From NCBI GenBank assembly GCA_015521095.1, contig WAOU01000022.1, positions 1 to 26,446 of the forward strand: a DNA stretch of 26,446 nucleotides. The letters are read 5' to 3'. Origin of the DNA: Desulfurococcales archaeon. GTDB taxonomy: Archaea > Thermoproteota > Thermoprotei_A > Sulfolobales > Acidilobaceae. This document shows, one piece after another, positions 15,695-23,684 of the stretch. The notes below the pieces were generated by a model. The model was given only the letters and a program-made list of their open reading frames with translations, was not told the origin of the DNA and made no database searches. The position numbers and the translations under genes are program-made. The stretch's first letter is position 1, and each line of letters begins with the position of its first letter.

Positions 15695-16030
15695 ATGAGT
15701 TGGGAGTGCACCTATATTTATAAGGTCGGGAAGGAGCACGTGGCCCAGCATCTCGCGGAGAGGGGAGAGTATATACTTAGTACGCCTTGTCTCGTGCTCT
15801 TCATGGAGGCTTCCGCCCGAAAATGCCTAGATAGTAATGCAGGTATCACTAGTGTGGGGTATCGGGTCGACGTTAAGCATAGGAAGAGTGTAGGGGTCGG
15901 GGAGGAGCTGACTGTTAAGGTGAAGGTTTTCGAGTGGGATGGTCGACGGGCTCTTGTGTACATGAAGGCTTATGATAGTAACGGAGACATGGTTGGAGAG
16001 GGAATTAATGAGAGATTCAAGAAAAGCTAA
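15695..16030 (+). CDS. Small hotdog thioesterase (FlK-like)
   Basis: A 111-aa hotdog-fold protein. Thr30, Glu38 and His62 fall at spacings close to the Thr-Glu-His catalytic set of fluoroacetyl-CoA thioesterase FlK (STPCLVLFMEASARKCL ... YRVDVKHRKSVGVGEELTVKVKV). Such proteins hydrolyse small acyl-CoA esters, and here the physiological substrate is unknown; fluoroacetate resistance should not be assumed. The ATG follows GGTGAG by six bases. TTTATAAGG near 15646 can serve as a TATA box. A T6 run at 16051-16056 may end its transcript. Confidence 0.8.
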   Translation: MSWECTYIYKVGKEHVAQHLAERGEYILSTPCLVLFMEASARKCLDSNAGITSVGYRVDVKHRKSVGVGEELTVKVKVFEWDGRRALVYMKAYDSNGDMVGEGINERFKKS

Positions 16031-16050
16031 TGTCGGATAATTGGATAAAT

Positions 16051-16056
16051 GAGTTT
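16051..16056 (+). terminator. Possible T-rich terminator after the thioesterase gene
   Basis: GAGTTTTTTC follows the stop codon by about 20 nt and precedes the TATA-like sequence of the M42 peptidase gene. Oligo-T runs on the coding strand are the usual archaeal termination signal. Confidence 0.35.
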
Positions 16057-16140
16057 TTTCTAAGTTTATATCGTATACATAAATATCTATGATGAAAAAT
16101 AACAGTTGAATACGAGGAGGTTGTCGGGGGGCAAAATAAA

Positions 16141-17169
16141 ATGGTAGAGTTCAAGACAAACCTCGAACTACTCAAGAAACTCGTCTATACTCCTGGAATC
16201 CCAGGCTACGAGGACCAGATAAGACAAACAATTATCAACGAAGTAAAGAACCTCGGAGACCTCAGCGTAGACGAACATGGTAACATAATACTAGACCTTG
16301 GAGGAGACGGTAAAACACTTCTGATAGCTGCACACATGGACGAACTAGGACTGGTCATAACCAACATATTCGACGACGGACTACTAAGCTTCAGAAAACT
16401 AGGAGGAATAGACGACAGGATACTCCCCGCGAGACATGTAAGAATACAGGGAGCGAAGGGAGAGGTACATGGAGTAATCAACTTCCCCAGCCCACACCTC
16501 AACTTTGAGAAAGACCAAAGCGTCATACCTTGGCACAAATTACGAATATTCATAGGGGCAGAATCCCGAGAAGAAGCCGAGGAAATGGGAATATACATCG
16601 GGGCCCCGGCCGTATTCATAAAACACTGGACTCTCCTAGCCGGAGGCAAAGCAGTAGCTTCAAGAGGATTCGATGACCGGGCAGGAACCTATGCACTTGT
16701 AGAGCTAGCAAAACTCCTAATGGACGCTGAGAAAAAGCATAGAATAGTCATAGCCTGGACCGTCAAGGAAGAGATAGGTTTATGGGGAGCATACGCTCTA
16801 GCAGCAAAAACCAAGGCTGACGCGTTCATAGCAGTAGACACCATGGCTTGTTGTAGACCAGAGATAACAGGTAGAATGAAGCCCGGAAAGGGACCGGCTC
16901 TCAGGCTAATCGATAATGCATACGTAGCGAACATGACTATGGCCAATGAACTGAAAAGAATCGCGAAAGAAAACAATATCCCCCTACAAGTTGCGACAGG
17001 TGGAGGAACCACTGATGCATCAGCCTTCCAGAGGCTTGGAATACAGGCAGTGGCACTAGGAATCCCCCTACTAAACACCCATACACTAGCCGAGACAATC
17101 TATCCAAGTGACATAGAGAACCTTGTAAAACTACTCTATAACGTGGCAGTTAAAGGAATCAAGATTTAA
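16141..17169 (+). CDS. M42 family metallo-aminopeptidase
   Basis: A 342-aa binuclear zinc or cobalt aminopeptidase of the tetrahedral TET type, which trims peptides in the cytoplasm; older annotation calls such proteins endoglucanases. Visible metal and catalytic residues are AAHMDE (His65, Asp67), FDDRAG (Asp178), VKEEIGL (Glu210, Glu211), AVDT (Asp233) and a C-terminal NTHT histidine. The length is normal. The leader is odd. A perfect GAGGAGG lies 20 nt before the ATG (16114-16120), which is too far to act on it, and a G6 run lies about 8 nt before it. TTTATATCG near 16064 is a plausible TATA box. Confidence 0.93.
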   Translation: MVEFKTNLELLKKLVYTPGIPGYEDQIRQTIINEVKNLGDLSVDEHGNIILDLGGDGKTLLIAAHMDELGLVITNIFDDGLLSFRKLGGIDDRILPARHVRIQGAKGEVHGVINFPSPHLNFEKDQSVIPWHKLRIFIGAESREEAEEMGIYIGAPAVFIKHWTLLAGGKAVASRGFDDRAGTYALVELAKLLMDAEKKHRIVIAWTVKEEIGLWGAYALAAKTKADAFIAVDTMACCRPEITGRMKPGKGPALRLIDNAYVANMTMANELKRIAKENNIPLQVATGGGTTDASAFQRLGIQAVALGIPLLNTHTLAETIYPSDIENLVKLLYNVAVKGIKI

Positions 17170-17242
17170 GACTCCCATCCAGAACCGGATCTCTTTCCCT
17201 CCACCACTCTTCTATCATTTTATGAGTAAATAGAGTAGTGCG

Positions 17243-18154
17243 TCACACTAAGCTCTTTAGATAATCAAGGATTACTCCAATCGATACTAGTATTCCTACT
17301 AGGAGATTTAGGTTAAACGATACTGGTATCTTATCCAGATCTTTGTATGCTATTAGCCAGCTTGTTATCATTAGTGTGATTCCTAGTAGTGTGGAGAAGA
17401 GTGTTAACCCCCCGGTTAACACCCTGTACTCCCACAAACCATACAAGAAAAAGAACCCTGCCAAGAAATAGAACAAAAGCGAAGCAAAGAACGCCCCTCT
17501 TACGCCTAGTCTAGCTGGAACACTTCCCAGGCTATGAGCTCTGTCAAAATCAATATCCATAATACTGTAAATAACATCGAACCCGGCAACCCAGAAAGTC
17601 ACACCAAACACATAGCTCCAAGGAACACTCACTAAAACACTACAAACACTAGTTAGCTCGTCTCCACTAGCCGCCACAGCTCCACCAAACACCGCGTATC
17701 CAAGCACCAGCCCGAGATGAATATGAGGAAGCCAGTGAAGACGTTTAGCGTATGGATAAGTCATAGCGAGTAGCCATAGTATGGGGCTGAATAGCAGAGC
17801 GTACTTGTTCAGCAAGGCAGCGCTCAGATAGTAGAGGACTGTGCCGATCAAGACCACTAGGTAAGCGTCCTTGACTGATAGCACTCCTGTTACGAGGGGC
17901 CGCTTAGAGCTTCTCGGATTGAGCCTATCTATGTCGAGGTCGGCGATATTATTGTATGCCATCGCCGCTGTACGAAGACCGAATAAGGCTAATCCTATTA
18001 ACACCGCATCTCTAAGGGTAAAATTATATCCGCTGAGTATAGCTCCCGCGTATGCGAATGGTAAGCTGAACAACGTGTGCTCTATTCTTATTAGTCTAAG
18101 GACAGCGTGGATCTTATTCTTCTCCCTTACTTTACCGGGATCCCAGCCGTTCAT
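17243..18154 (-). CDS. UbiA family prenyltransferase
   Basis: A 303-aa integral membrane prenyltransferase with about eight or nine helices. The first Asp-rich motif is NNIADLDID (68-76), followed by RLNPRSSKRPLVTG. The second is DVIYSIMDIDFDR (193-205). The RxNPRxxxRPL form is closest to the 4-hydroxybenzoate/menaquinone-type branch rather than archaeal DGGGP synthase, but the aromatic acceptor is unknown. The ATG overlaps the stop of the UbiD gene (ATGA), so the two are translationally coupled. The stretch encoding TGGLT contains repeat copy B (17401-17422). The gene is convergent with the M42 peptidase across a 73-nt gap without clear features. Confidence 0.9.
   Translation of the reverse strand: MNGWDPGKVREKNKIHAVLRLIRIEHTLFSLPFAYAGAILSGYNFTLRDAVLIGLALFGLRTAAMAYNNIADLDIDRLNPRSSKRPLVTGVLSVKDAYLVVLIGTVLYYLSAALLNKYALLFSPILWLLAMTYPYAKRLHWLPHIHLGLVLGYAVFGGAVAASGDELTSVCSVLVSVPWSYVFGVTFWVAGFDVIYSIMDIDFDRAHSLGSVPARLGVRGAFFASLLFYFLAGFFFLYGLWEYRVLTGGLTLFSTLLGITLMITSWLIAYKDLDKIPVSFNLNLLVGILVSIGVILDYLKSLV
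17401..17422. repeat. 22-bp palindromic repeat, copy B (inside ubiA)
   Basis: A perfect inverted repeat with 9-bp arms and a 4-bp centre: GTGTTAACC-CCCC-GGTTAACAC. Read on the minus strand it matches copy A (13550-13571) at 20 of 22 bases, differing at the 14th and last positions. It encodes V-L-T-G-G-L-T in the UbiA protein, in the same codon phase as copy A in pyrC. Confidence 0.75.
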
Positions 18155-19605
18155 TCCTTGTTGAGCCTCCTCTTGATCTCTTCATATACCTTGTCTGCCT
18201 TCCTCCTCGTCTCTTCATCTTCTTCGACTAGTAGGGGCCATTCTCGTCCGAAGTTCTCCTCAGGTAACTTACGGGTTGCGTCTATACCTAGCTTTGAGCC
18301 GTATCCTGGTGCCTTCATTGCTGGGTCTAGAGCGTCTGTATGTGTATTATCGATTATTAGGACGTCTCTTTCTGGTAGTACGTTTGAGGAGACGGCCCAG
18401 ATTACTTGGTTTATATCATGTGGGTCGACGTCGTGGTCCACTACTATAATGATTTTTGTCAGGCTTGTCTGCCCTAGGCCCCATAGTGCCTGCATGACTT
18501 TCTTAGCGTGTCCAGGGTACCTCTTCTTTATGCTGACAATCATGAGGCCTTGGAATACCCCGTATTCCGGTAGATTCATGTCTACAATCTCGGGTAGTAG
18601 CATTTGTATAATTGGAAGGAATATTCTTTCGATTGCCTTGCCTATTACAGCGTCTTCTAGTGGGGGTAAGCCGACGACGCTCCCATAGTATATTGGGTCG
18701 TCTCTATGATAGATTCTTTCCACGTGGAAGACAGGGTATTTCTCAACAGGTTTATCGTAGTAGCCCCAGTGGTCGCCGAAGGGTCCTTCCTCCGCTAGCT
18801 CTCCTTTCTTAACGTATCCCTCTATGACTATCTCGGCGTTTGCCGGTACTAGTAGTCCGCTTGGGAGTTCGTAGAGCTCTATTCCTTTCCCCCTTACTAT
18901 TCCGGTGAAGAGGTACTTGTCCATGGGGTAGGGTACGGGGGCTACTCCTGTGAACATAGTTCCGGGATCAGAGCCTATCACTATTGCTACTGGTAGTTTC
19001 CCGTGGGCGTCGAAGTAGTCTTTTGCTCCACGCTTGTGTATCTGCCAGTGGATTACTCCTCTCTTATCGTCGAGGAGCATTACCCGGTATACTCCCATAT
19101 TGTATGTACCGGCCTCTGGACTCCTAGTTATGACGAGTGGGAATGTTAGGTAACGTCCTCCATCCAGGGGCCAGGTCTTGAACGCGGGTAGCTTATCCAG
19201 GGGTTTTTCTTCTATAATGTTATTTGTGAATCTCGCGCGTCTGGTCTTCTTGGGAAGGTACTTACCCATGTCACCAAGTTCTTTTAGGGACTGTATTTTT
19301 TCTCTTAGGGAGAGTGGTGGTTGTTTTAATGCTCCTGCAACTAGGCGTAGTCCTATATCTTCCAGTTTCTCCACTCCTAGGGCTTTCCTGAATATTTCTA
19401 GGCTTGGATAGAGGTTGCCTGCTACTCTCCAACCAGGATGTCCTTTTATGTTTGTGAATAGGAGTGCAGGTCCTTTGTCATACATTGTTCTTCTTAGTAC
19501 TGCTGGTATTTCTAATACGGGTGATAGGGGCTCGTCTACTTCTACGAGCATGTTGTTGTCTTTGAGCCATTCAAGATAGCTTCGAAGATCTGTGAGGGGA
19601 TCCAT
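18151..19605 (-). CDS. UbiD family prenylated-FMN decarboxylase (possible anhydromevalonate-phosphate decarboxylase)
   Basis: A 484-aa UbiD-family enzyme. The prenyl-FMN and metal site is seen as YNMGVYRVM (Asn169, Arg174), IEGYV (Glu262) and EEGPFGDHWGYY (Glu273, Asp278), which match the Arg-Glu-Glu/Asp catalytic set of the family. Such enzymes need prenyl-FMN made by UbiX, which is not in this window. Two roles are plausible: decarboxylation of a prenylated aromatic acid, given the coupled UbiA, or of trans-anhydromevalonate 5-phosphate, the UbiD-type step known from Aeropyrum pernix. The HMG-CoA reductase 6 kb away is compatible with the latter but does not prove it. The ATG at 19605 is preceded by AAGGGGA farther upstream; no strong nearby ribosome-binding site is seen. 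Confidence 0.9.
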   Translation of the reverse strand: MDPLTDLRSYLEWLKDNNMLVEVDEPLSPVLEIPAVLRRTMYDKGPALLFTNIKGHPGWRVAGNLYPSLEIFRKALGVEKLEDIGLRLVAGALKQPPLSLREKIQSLKELGDMGKYLPKKTRRARFTNNIIEEKPLDKLPAFKTWPLDGGRYLTFPLVITRSPEAGTYNMGVYRVMLLDDKRGVIHWQIHKRGAKDYFDAHGKLPVAIVIGSDPGTMFTGVAPVPYPMDKYLFTGIVRGKGIELYELPSGLLVPANAEIVIEGYVKKGELAEEGPFGDHWGYYDKPVEKYPVFHVERIYHRDDPIYYGSVVGLPPLEDAVIGKAIERIFLPIIQMLLPEIVDMNLPEYGVFQGLMIVSIKKRYPGHAKKVMQALWGLGQTSLTKIIIVVDHDVDPHDINQVIWAVSSNVLPERDVLIIDNTHTDALDPAMKAPGYGSKLGIDATRKLPEENFGREWPLLVEEDEETRRKADKVYEEIKRRLNKE

Positions 19606-19711
19606 TTCTGCTGACCAGTCCCCTTGATTGTATTTTCTTATTATTTTATGTTTCTATTATTGTTGTTTTGATATGTGAGGCTTGTTGATGAAGTATATCT
19701 GGTTGTATGTG

Positions 19712-19785
19712 CACGGTGTATTGGTCATGTATAGCGGTATTGTTATTTATGTCTATACGCCGTGTTGAACCACTGGTGAGTGGTT
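19712..19785 (+). promoter_or_regulatory. Structured leader with a Shine-Dalgarno hairpin before the NitT/TauT binding protein
   Basis: CACGGTGTAT (19712-19721) pairs with ATACGCCGTG (19755-19764) with one G-U. GTATAG (19729-19734) can instead pair with CTATAC (19753-19758), so two alternative folds compete for the same 3' strand. Next, AACCACT-GGTG-AGTGGTT (19768-19785) is a perfect 7-bp hairpin whose loop and 3' stem contain the ribosome-binding site GGTGAG (19775-19780), one base before the ATG. If transcription starts above 19712 this could act as a translational switch. A TATA-like TTATTTATG at about 19743-19751 would start inside the hairpin and argue against it. Confidence 0.4.
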
Positions 19786-19786
19786 T

Positions 19787-20797
19787 ATGGAGTATAAGAT
19801 GGCTATAGGAATAATGATAATAATCATAATAGTAGCAGGGGCCCTCATATACACAGTCACATCCCCACAGAAAGAATCCCAGGAAACAACCGAGAAATAC
19901 ACTATTAGGACAGCCACACTCCAAGGAGGTATAAGCACACTGGACATCATAGAGCAAAACAACCTCCTAGAATCAACGGGCTATGGACTAAAAGTCCTAC
20001 GTCTACAGAAGACCCCAGATATCATAGCGGCTCTAGCAAACAACGAGACAGACCTGGTAGTCGTCCCGGCAGAGATGGCGGCTAAACTAATAGAGCAGGG
20101 AGGAGACTACTACATCGTTGCGGTGGACATGCTCCAGAACCAGGCGATCCTAGTGGTAGACAATAACATAACTAGTCCAGCCGATCTAACAGGCAAGCTT
20201 GTGGGAGCAGTAGTCGCGAGCGGAACCTACAAGGTCTTCAAAGCATACATGCAGACAGTCTATAACCTCACAGTAGTAGAATCCGATCAGCCCCAGCCAG
20301 GCGTGGTTAGTGTTGTCAACGTACCTCCAGGAAGCATCATCGACGCATTGCTCAACAAGCAGGTAGACGCTGTAGTAATATGGGAGCCACTCGTAAGCAT
20401 AGGTGTGACTAAGGGAGCAAAGATACTGGTATCATTTAGCGAGCTCTGGCAAGAGGCAGGCCTAGAAGGGCAACCGGTCATGCTTGTGTGGCTGGCAAGA
20501 GGAGACTTTGTAGAAAACCATCCCGATGCACTAGAGGCGTTCCTTGAGGCTAGAAGCCAGGCGGCCGAAACCTGGATAAACGACATGCAGGAGACTAAGC
20601 AGATAATTGTCAGCCTATATAATCTAGACGATGCAACATTCAACACGATGTATAACAGGACAGTAATAGTAGCCGACAAGTACCTCAGCGATGAACTAAT
20701 CGACTCCATACGTACTGAATGGTGGCTTGCATGGAAGGGAGGATACCTAGAACAAGACCCAGCAAATATACCAGACACAGTCTTCTACAAGGGCTAG
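19787..20797 (+). CDS. ABC transporter substrate-binding protein, NitT/TauT (SsuA/THI5-like) family
   Basis: A 336-aa binding protein anchored by an N-terminal helix (residues about 5-23), with the mature domain starting near residue 38 (YTIRTATLQGGISTLDIIEQNNLLE). NNETDLVVVPAEMAAKLI, LTGKLVGAVVASGTY and LNKQVDAVVIWEPLVSIG are typical of the nitrate/sulphonate/pyrimidine-precursor binding family. The ligand cannot be told from sequence. The ATG follows GGTGAG by six bases, within a hairpin. The last 67-79 nt are shared, in another frame, with the start of the permease gene. With the permease and ATPase it forms a complete importer ahead of glnA. Confidence 0.9.
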   Translation: MEYKMAIGIMIIIIIVAGALIYTVTSPQKESQETTEKYTIRTATLQGGISTLDIIEQNNLLESTGYGLKVLRLQKTPDIIAALANNETDLVVVPAEMAAKLIEQGGDYYIVAVDMLQNQAILVVDNNITSPADLTGKLVGAVVASGTYKVFKAYMQTVYNLTVVESDQPQPGVVSVVNVPPGSIIDALLNKQVDAVVIWEPLVSIGVTKGAKILVSFSELWQEAGLEGQPVMLVWLARGDFVENHPDALEAFLEARSQAAETWINDMQETKQIIVSLYNLDDATFNTMYNRTVIVADKYLSDELIDSIRTEWWLAWKGGYLEQDPANIPDTVFYKG

Positions 20798-21519
20798 GCT
20801 GGATATACCTCATAATACTGATTTTTCTTGGCTGGCATCTCCTCTCAGAAGCCTATCCCGTGCTCATACCATCTCCAACAAGCACATATGAGGCGATAAC
20901 ACGGATAGGAACCGACAAGATACTCAGAGCAGTAACTACAACTCTAACAAACAGCCTGCTCGGATACCTTCTCGGGCTAATAGGCTCACTAGCGCTCGTA
21001 ATCGGAGCATATCTCAACAAACACATAGAAGCCTTAGTCAACGCAACCAATACATTCGCACAAAGCGTATCAGTACTTGTATGGGCAATAATATTCATCA
21101 TGATATTTGGGGTAACTAGCAGAAAGCCGCCAATACTAGTAGTAGCAGCGGCGACATTCCCAATACTCCTCTCAAGCCTAATAGGAGCAGTCAGAAGCTT
21201 AGACGAGAAATTCAGCCTCCTAGCAAAGATGCTTGGGGCATCTAAGCTACAAGAACTATTCTACTTCATACTACCCGGAACAGTCTCATATCTAGCCGCG
21301 GCCAGTAGAGCCGCTATTGGAATAGCGCTGAGAATAAGCGTTGTCGCCGAGGCGTTTGGCGCTAGTGGAGGAGTAGGATACTGGCTTGTCTACAGCTATG
21401 ATATTGGCTTCAAGGAAGGAGTATTCGCCTGGGCATCAATACTCATAATCCTCATGATCGCTGTAGACATGCTCATACTAAGACCAATAGAGAGGTGGAC
21501 GATGAAGTGGAGACTATAA
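20731..21519 (+). CDS. ABC transporter permease, NitT/TauT family
   Basis: A 262-aa permease with about six helices. The first hydrophobic helix is LGWIYLIILIFLGWHLL. The conserved cytoplasmic EAA-type loop reads LAKMLGASKLQELFYFILPGTVSYLAAASR. The ATG at 20731 follows GGTGG by five bases; ATG at 20719 is the alternative. Both lie inside the binding-protein gene, giving an overlap of 67 or 79 nt. No later ATG, GTG or TTG in frame precedes the first helix, so the overlap seems genuine. The N-terminal tail is basic, as expected for a cytoplasmic segment. It is coupled to the ATPase gene downstream. Confidence 0.9.
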   Translation: MEGRIPRTRPSKYTRHSLLQGLGWIYLIILIFLGWHLLSEAYPVLIPSPTSTYEAITRIGTDKILRAVTTTLTNSLLGYLLGLIGSLALVIGAYLNKHIEALVNATNTFAQSVSVLVWAIIFIMIFGVTSRKPPILVVAAATFPILLSSLIGAVRSLDEKFSLLAKMLGASKLQELFYFILPGTVSYLAAASRAAIGIALRISVVAEAFGASGGVGYWLVYSYDIGFKEGVFAWASILIILMIAVDMLILRPIERWTMKWRL

Positions 21520-22142
21520 TCAGGGTCCGGAATCTAGTTAAAAGATATAGAGAAGATCTAGTTCTAGACCATATAACTCTAGAAGTACGAAGGGGAGAGT
21601 CAATAGGCATAGTAGGTCCTAACGGAGCCGGCAAATCCACATTTCTAAGGGTCTTAGCAGGAATAGAGCCATACGACTCCGGCACAGTAGAGGTAGACGG
21701 GAGTATAGGATTCGTCCCACAGGAGACGATACTTCTACCATGGCGAACCCTTAAAGGCAACATTCTGCTAGCCGCAAAGATCAGAGGCATAGAGAGATAT
21801 GTTGCGGAGAGGATTCTGGAAGAGAATGCAGAGATACTCGCGATATCAGGATACCTGGACATGTATCCCTCACAGGTAAGCGGAGGGACAGCTCGTAAAG
21901 CCCAGATACTCATGGCACTGGTCTTGGATCCGGATATTCTCTTGCTCGATGAACCATTCACAGGCCTCGATATGGAGACAATCGAGAGCTTCCAGGCACA
22001 GATAAAGGAGTTAAAGGAGGCACATAACTTGACCATCATAACGGTATCACACATGATGGACGAGCTAATGGAGATATCAGATCGACTAATAATGTTCACT
22101 CATAAACCGGCTAGAATAAAGAGGATTCTCCAGGTAAAGTAA
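21507..22142 (+). CDS. ABC transporter ATPase, NitT/TauT family
   Basis: An ATPase of about 211 aa that energises the upstream permease. Numbered from the first possible start (GTG at 21495), Walker A GPNGAGKST is at 41-49, the Q-loop Gln at 76 (VPQ), the signature VSGGT at 128-132, Walker B ILLLDE at 148-153 and the H-loop in VSHMMDE. The signature departs from the usual LSGGQ/M form (Thr in place of Gln). I prefer GTG at 21507, eight bases after GAGGTGG; GTG at 21495 would add four residues. Either way it overlaps the permease stop. It is slightly shorter than typical NitT ATPases, with a compact C terminus. Confidence 0.9.
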   Translation: METIIRVRNLVKRYREDLVLDHITLEVRRGESIGIVGPNGAGKSTFLRVLAGIEPYDSGTVEVDGSIGFVPQETILLPWRTLKGNILLAAKIRGIERYVAERILEENAEILAISGYLDMYPSQVSGGTARKAQILMALVLDPDILLLDEPFTGLDMETIESFQAQIKELKEAHNLTIITVSHMMDELMEISDRLIMFTHKPARIKRILQVK

Positions 22143-22164
22143 TTCTCATATACAATACAGGCCA

Positions 22165-22174
22165 CTTAAATAGG
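22165..22174 (+). promoter_or_regulatory. Probable glnA TATA box
   Basis: CTTAAATAGG lies about 36 nt above the glnA ATG, giving a leader of about 10 nt. No ribosome-binding site precedes the ATG, consistent with a short-leader transcript separate from the ABC operon. Confidence 0.45.
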
Positions 22175-22204
22175 ATTTCTTGAAACAAGTCATAGCGGGC
22201 ACAC

Positions 22205-23590
22205 ATGAATGGGAACGGACGCAAGCTCCTAAGCGGAGCTCGATGGGCGTATATCTACTTTACCGATCTTATGGGGTATCCTCGCAGAGTCCTCGTCAAA
22301 TCAGACATGCTAGATGAAAAAGCATTCAGCGAAGGACTAGGCAAACTCGACGGTAGTAGCGTTAAAGGATTCGCATCAATCGACGAAAGCGATCTTGTAC
22401 TCAAACCAGATCCCAAAACACTAGAAGTATATCCATGGATGGAGAAGACAATAAGAGTAATCGCGGACGTCTACAAGCCGGGAGGAAGGGAGCCATACCC
22501 ACGGGATCCTAGATACGCTGCTAAGGCCACGAGAAGTCTTCTAGCCGATCTAGGCTATAGCATAGTGATGGCGGCCGAGCTCGAGTTCTTTATATTCGAC
22601 GAGGTAAAAGTAAGCGTAGAGCCTTGGAGCCAGATGCTGGAGATATCTAGTATAGAAGCTCCCTGGTCAGGTGAAGCCTCATACATGAACCTCCTCAAAG
22701 ACGGCTACTATACTGTTCCACCACGAGACGTAACGGAGCCCATTAAGTTAGAGATAGCTGAGGTGCTCGAGGACTACTATGGGATAAAAGTAGAAGTGTT
22801 ACACCATGAGGTTGCCGCCGCGAGCCAACACGAGATAAACTTCGAGCCAGGAGACCCGCTAGAAACAGCTGATAGAATTCAGCTAATCAAGGAAACTGTG
22901 AAGACGGTGGCCGCGGAAAACGGGTATATGGCAACTTTTATGCCAAAACCACTATATGGAGACAACGGTAACGGGATGCATGTACATGTAAGCCTGTGGA
23001 ACGGCGAGAGGAACCTCTTCTACGATGAATCAGACGAATACGCAGGTATAAGCCAGCTAACAAGATACTTCATAGGAGGCCTAATCGAGCATGGAAGAGC
23101 CCTCTCAGCAATCGTGAGCCCGACCGTCAACAGCTACAAGAGACTTGTTCCAGGCTACGAGGCACCTATATATCTTGCTTGGAGTAAAGCGAACAGGAGC
23201 GCCGCGATCAGAATCCCGGGCTATGGTAAGGGAATGAAGCATGCAAGGATAGAGTACAGGAGTCCTGATCCCTCGGCAAACCCATACCTAGCGATGTCTG
23301 CTATAGTATTAGCGGGTCTCGATGGAATAATCAAGAAAATAGATCCAGGGGACCCCGTCGACAAGAACATCTACAAGCTGTCACCACAGGAAAGGAGAGA
23401 GCTGGGAATAAAGCAGTTGCCGAGGAGTCTTGACGAAGCACTCGACTGCCTAGAATCAGATATGGAGTGGCTTCTTAGAGCCTGGCCAAAGGAACTCCTA
23501 AATGCGTATATTGATTTGAAACGGGCAGAGGCGAGGAGAGTAACTTCTTATGTTAGTCCAGCTGAAATAATGGAGTATTTCAGCATTTAG
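22205..23590 (+). CDS. glnA: Glutamine synthetase, type I
   Basis: A 461-aa dodecameric enzyme that makes glutamine from glutamate, ammonia and ATP. Metal and substrate motifs are present: ELEFFIF (125-131), LHHEV (199-203) and HEINFEPGD, FMPKP (246-250), NGNGMHVHVSLW (254-265), VPGYEAPIYLAWSKANRSAAIRIP and RIEYRSPDPSANPYLA. The DPVDKNIYKLSPQERRELGI tail is like the short GSI-alpha group. No adenylylation-site tyrosine context is recognised, so feedback by metabolites rather than adenylylation is expected. It follows a NitT/TauT importer by 62 nt with its own TATA box, which hints at, but does not prove, uptake of a nitrogen compound. Confidence 0.96.
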   Translation: MNGNGRKLLSGARWAYIYFTDLMGYPRRVLVKSDMLDEKAFSEGLGKLDGSSVKGFASIDESDLVLKPDPKTLEVYPWMEKTIRVIADVYKPGGREPYPRDPRYAAKATRSLLADLGYSIVMAAELEFFIFDEVKVSVEPWSQMLEISSIEAPWSGEASYMNLLKDGYYTVPPRDVTEPIKLEIAEVLEDYYGIKVEVLHHEVAAASQHEINFEPGDPLETADRIQLIKETVKTVAAENGYMATFMPKPLYGDNGNGMHVHVSLWNGERNLFYDESDEYAGISQLTRYFIGGLIEHGRALSAIVSPTVNSYKRLVPGYEAPIYLAWSKANRSAAIRIPGYGKGMKHARIEYRSPDPSANPYLAMSAIVLAGLDGIIKKIDPGDPVDKNIYKLSPQERRELGIKQLPRSLDEALDCLESDMEWLLRAWPKELLNAYIDLKRAEARRVTSYVSPAEIMEYFSI

Positions 23591-23684
23591 CGGTATTACC
23601 CAATTTCTTATATACCAATATTTACGCATCCAATAAACTCTACAATGTAGAAACAATTTCTATGAAGAAGAACGGGTGAACACG

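Noticed and set aside
16114..16120. A perfect GAGGAGG possibly starting a tiny TTG frame before the M42 peptidase
   Set aside because: The TTG directly abuts the site and the frame is only eight codons, so initiation there is unlikely.
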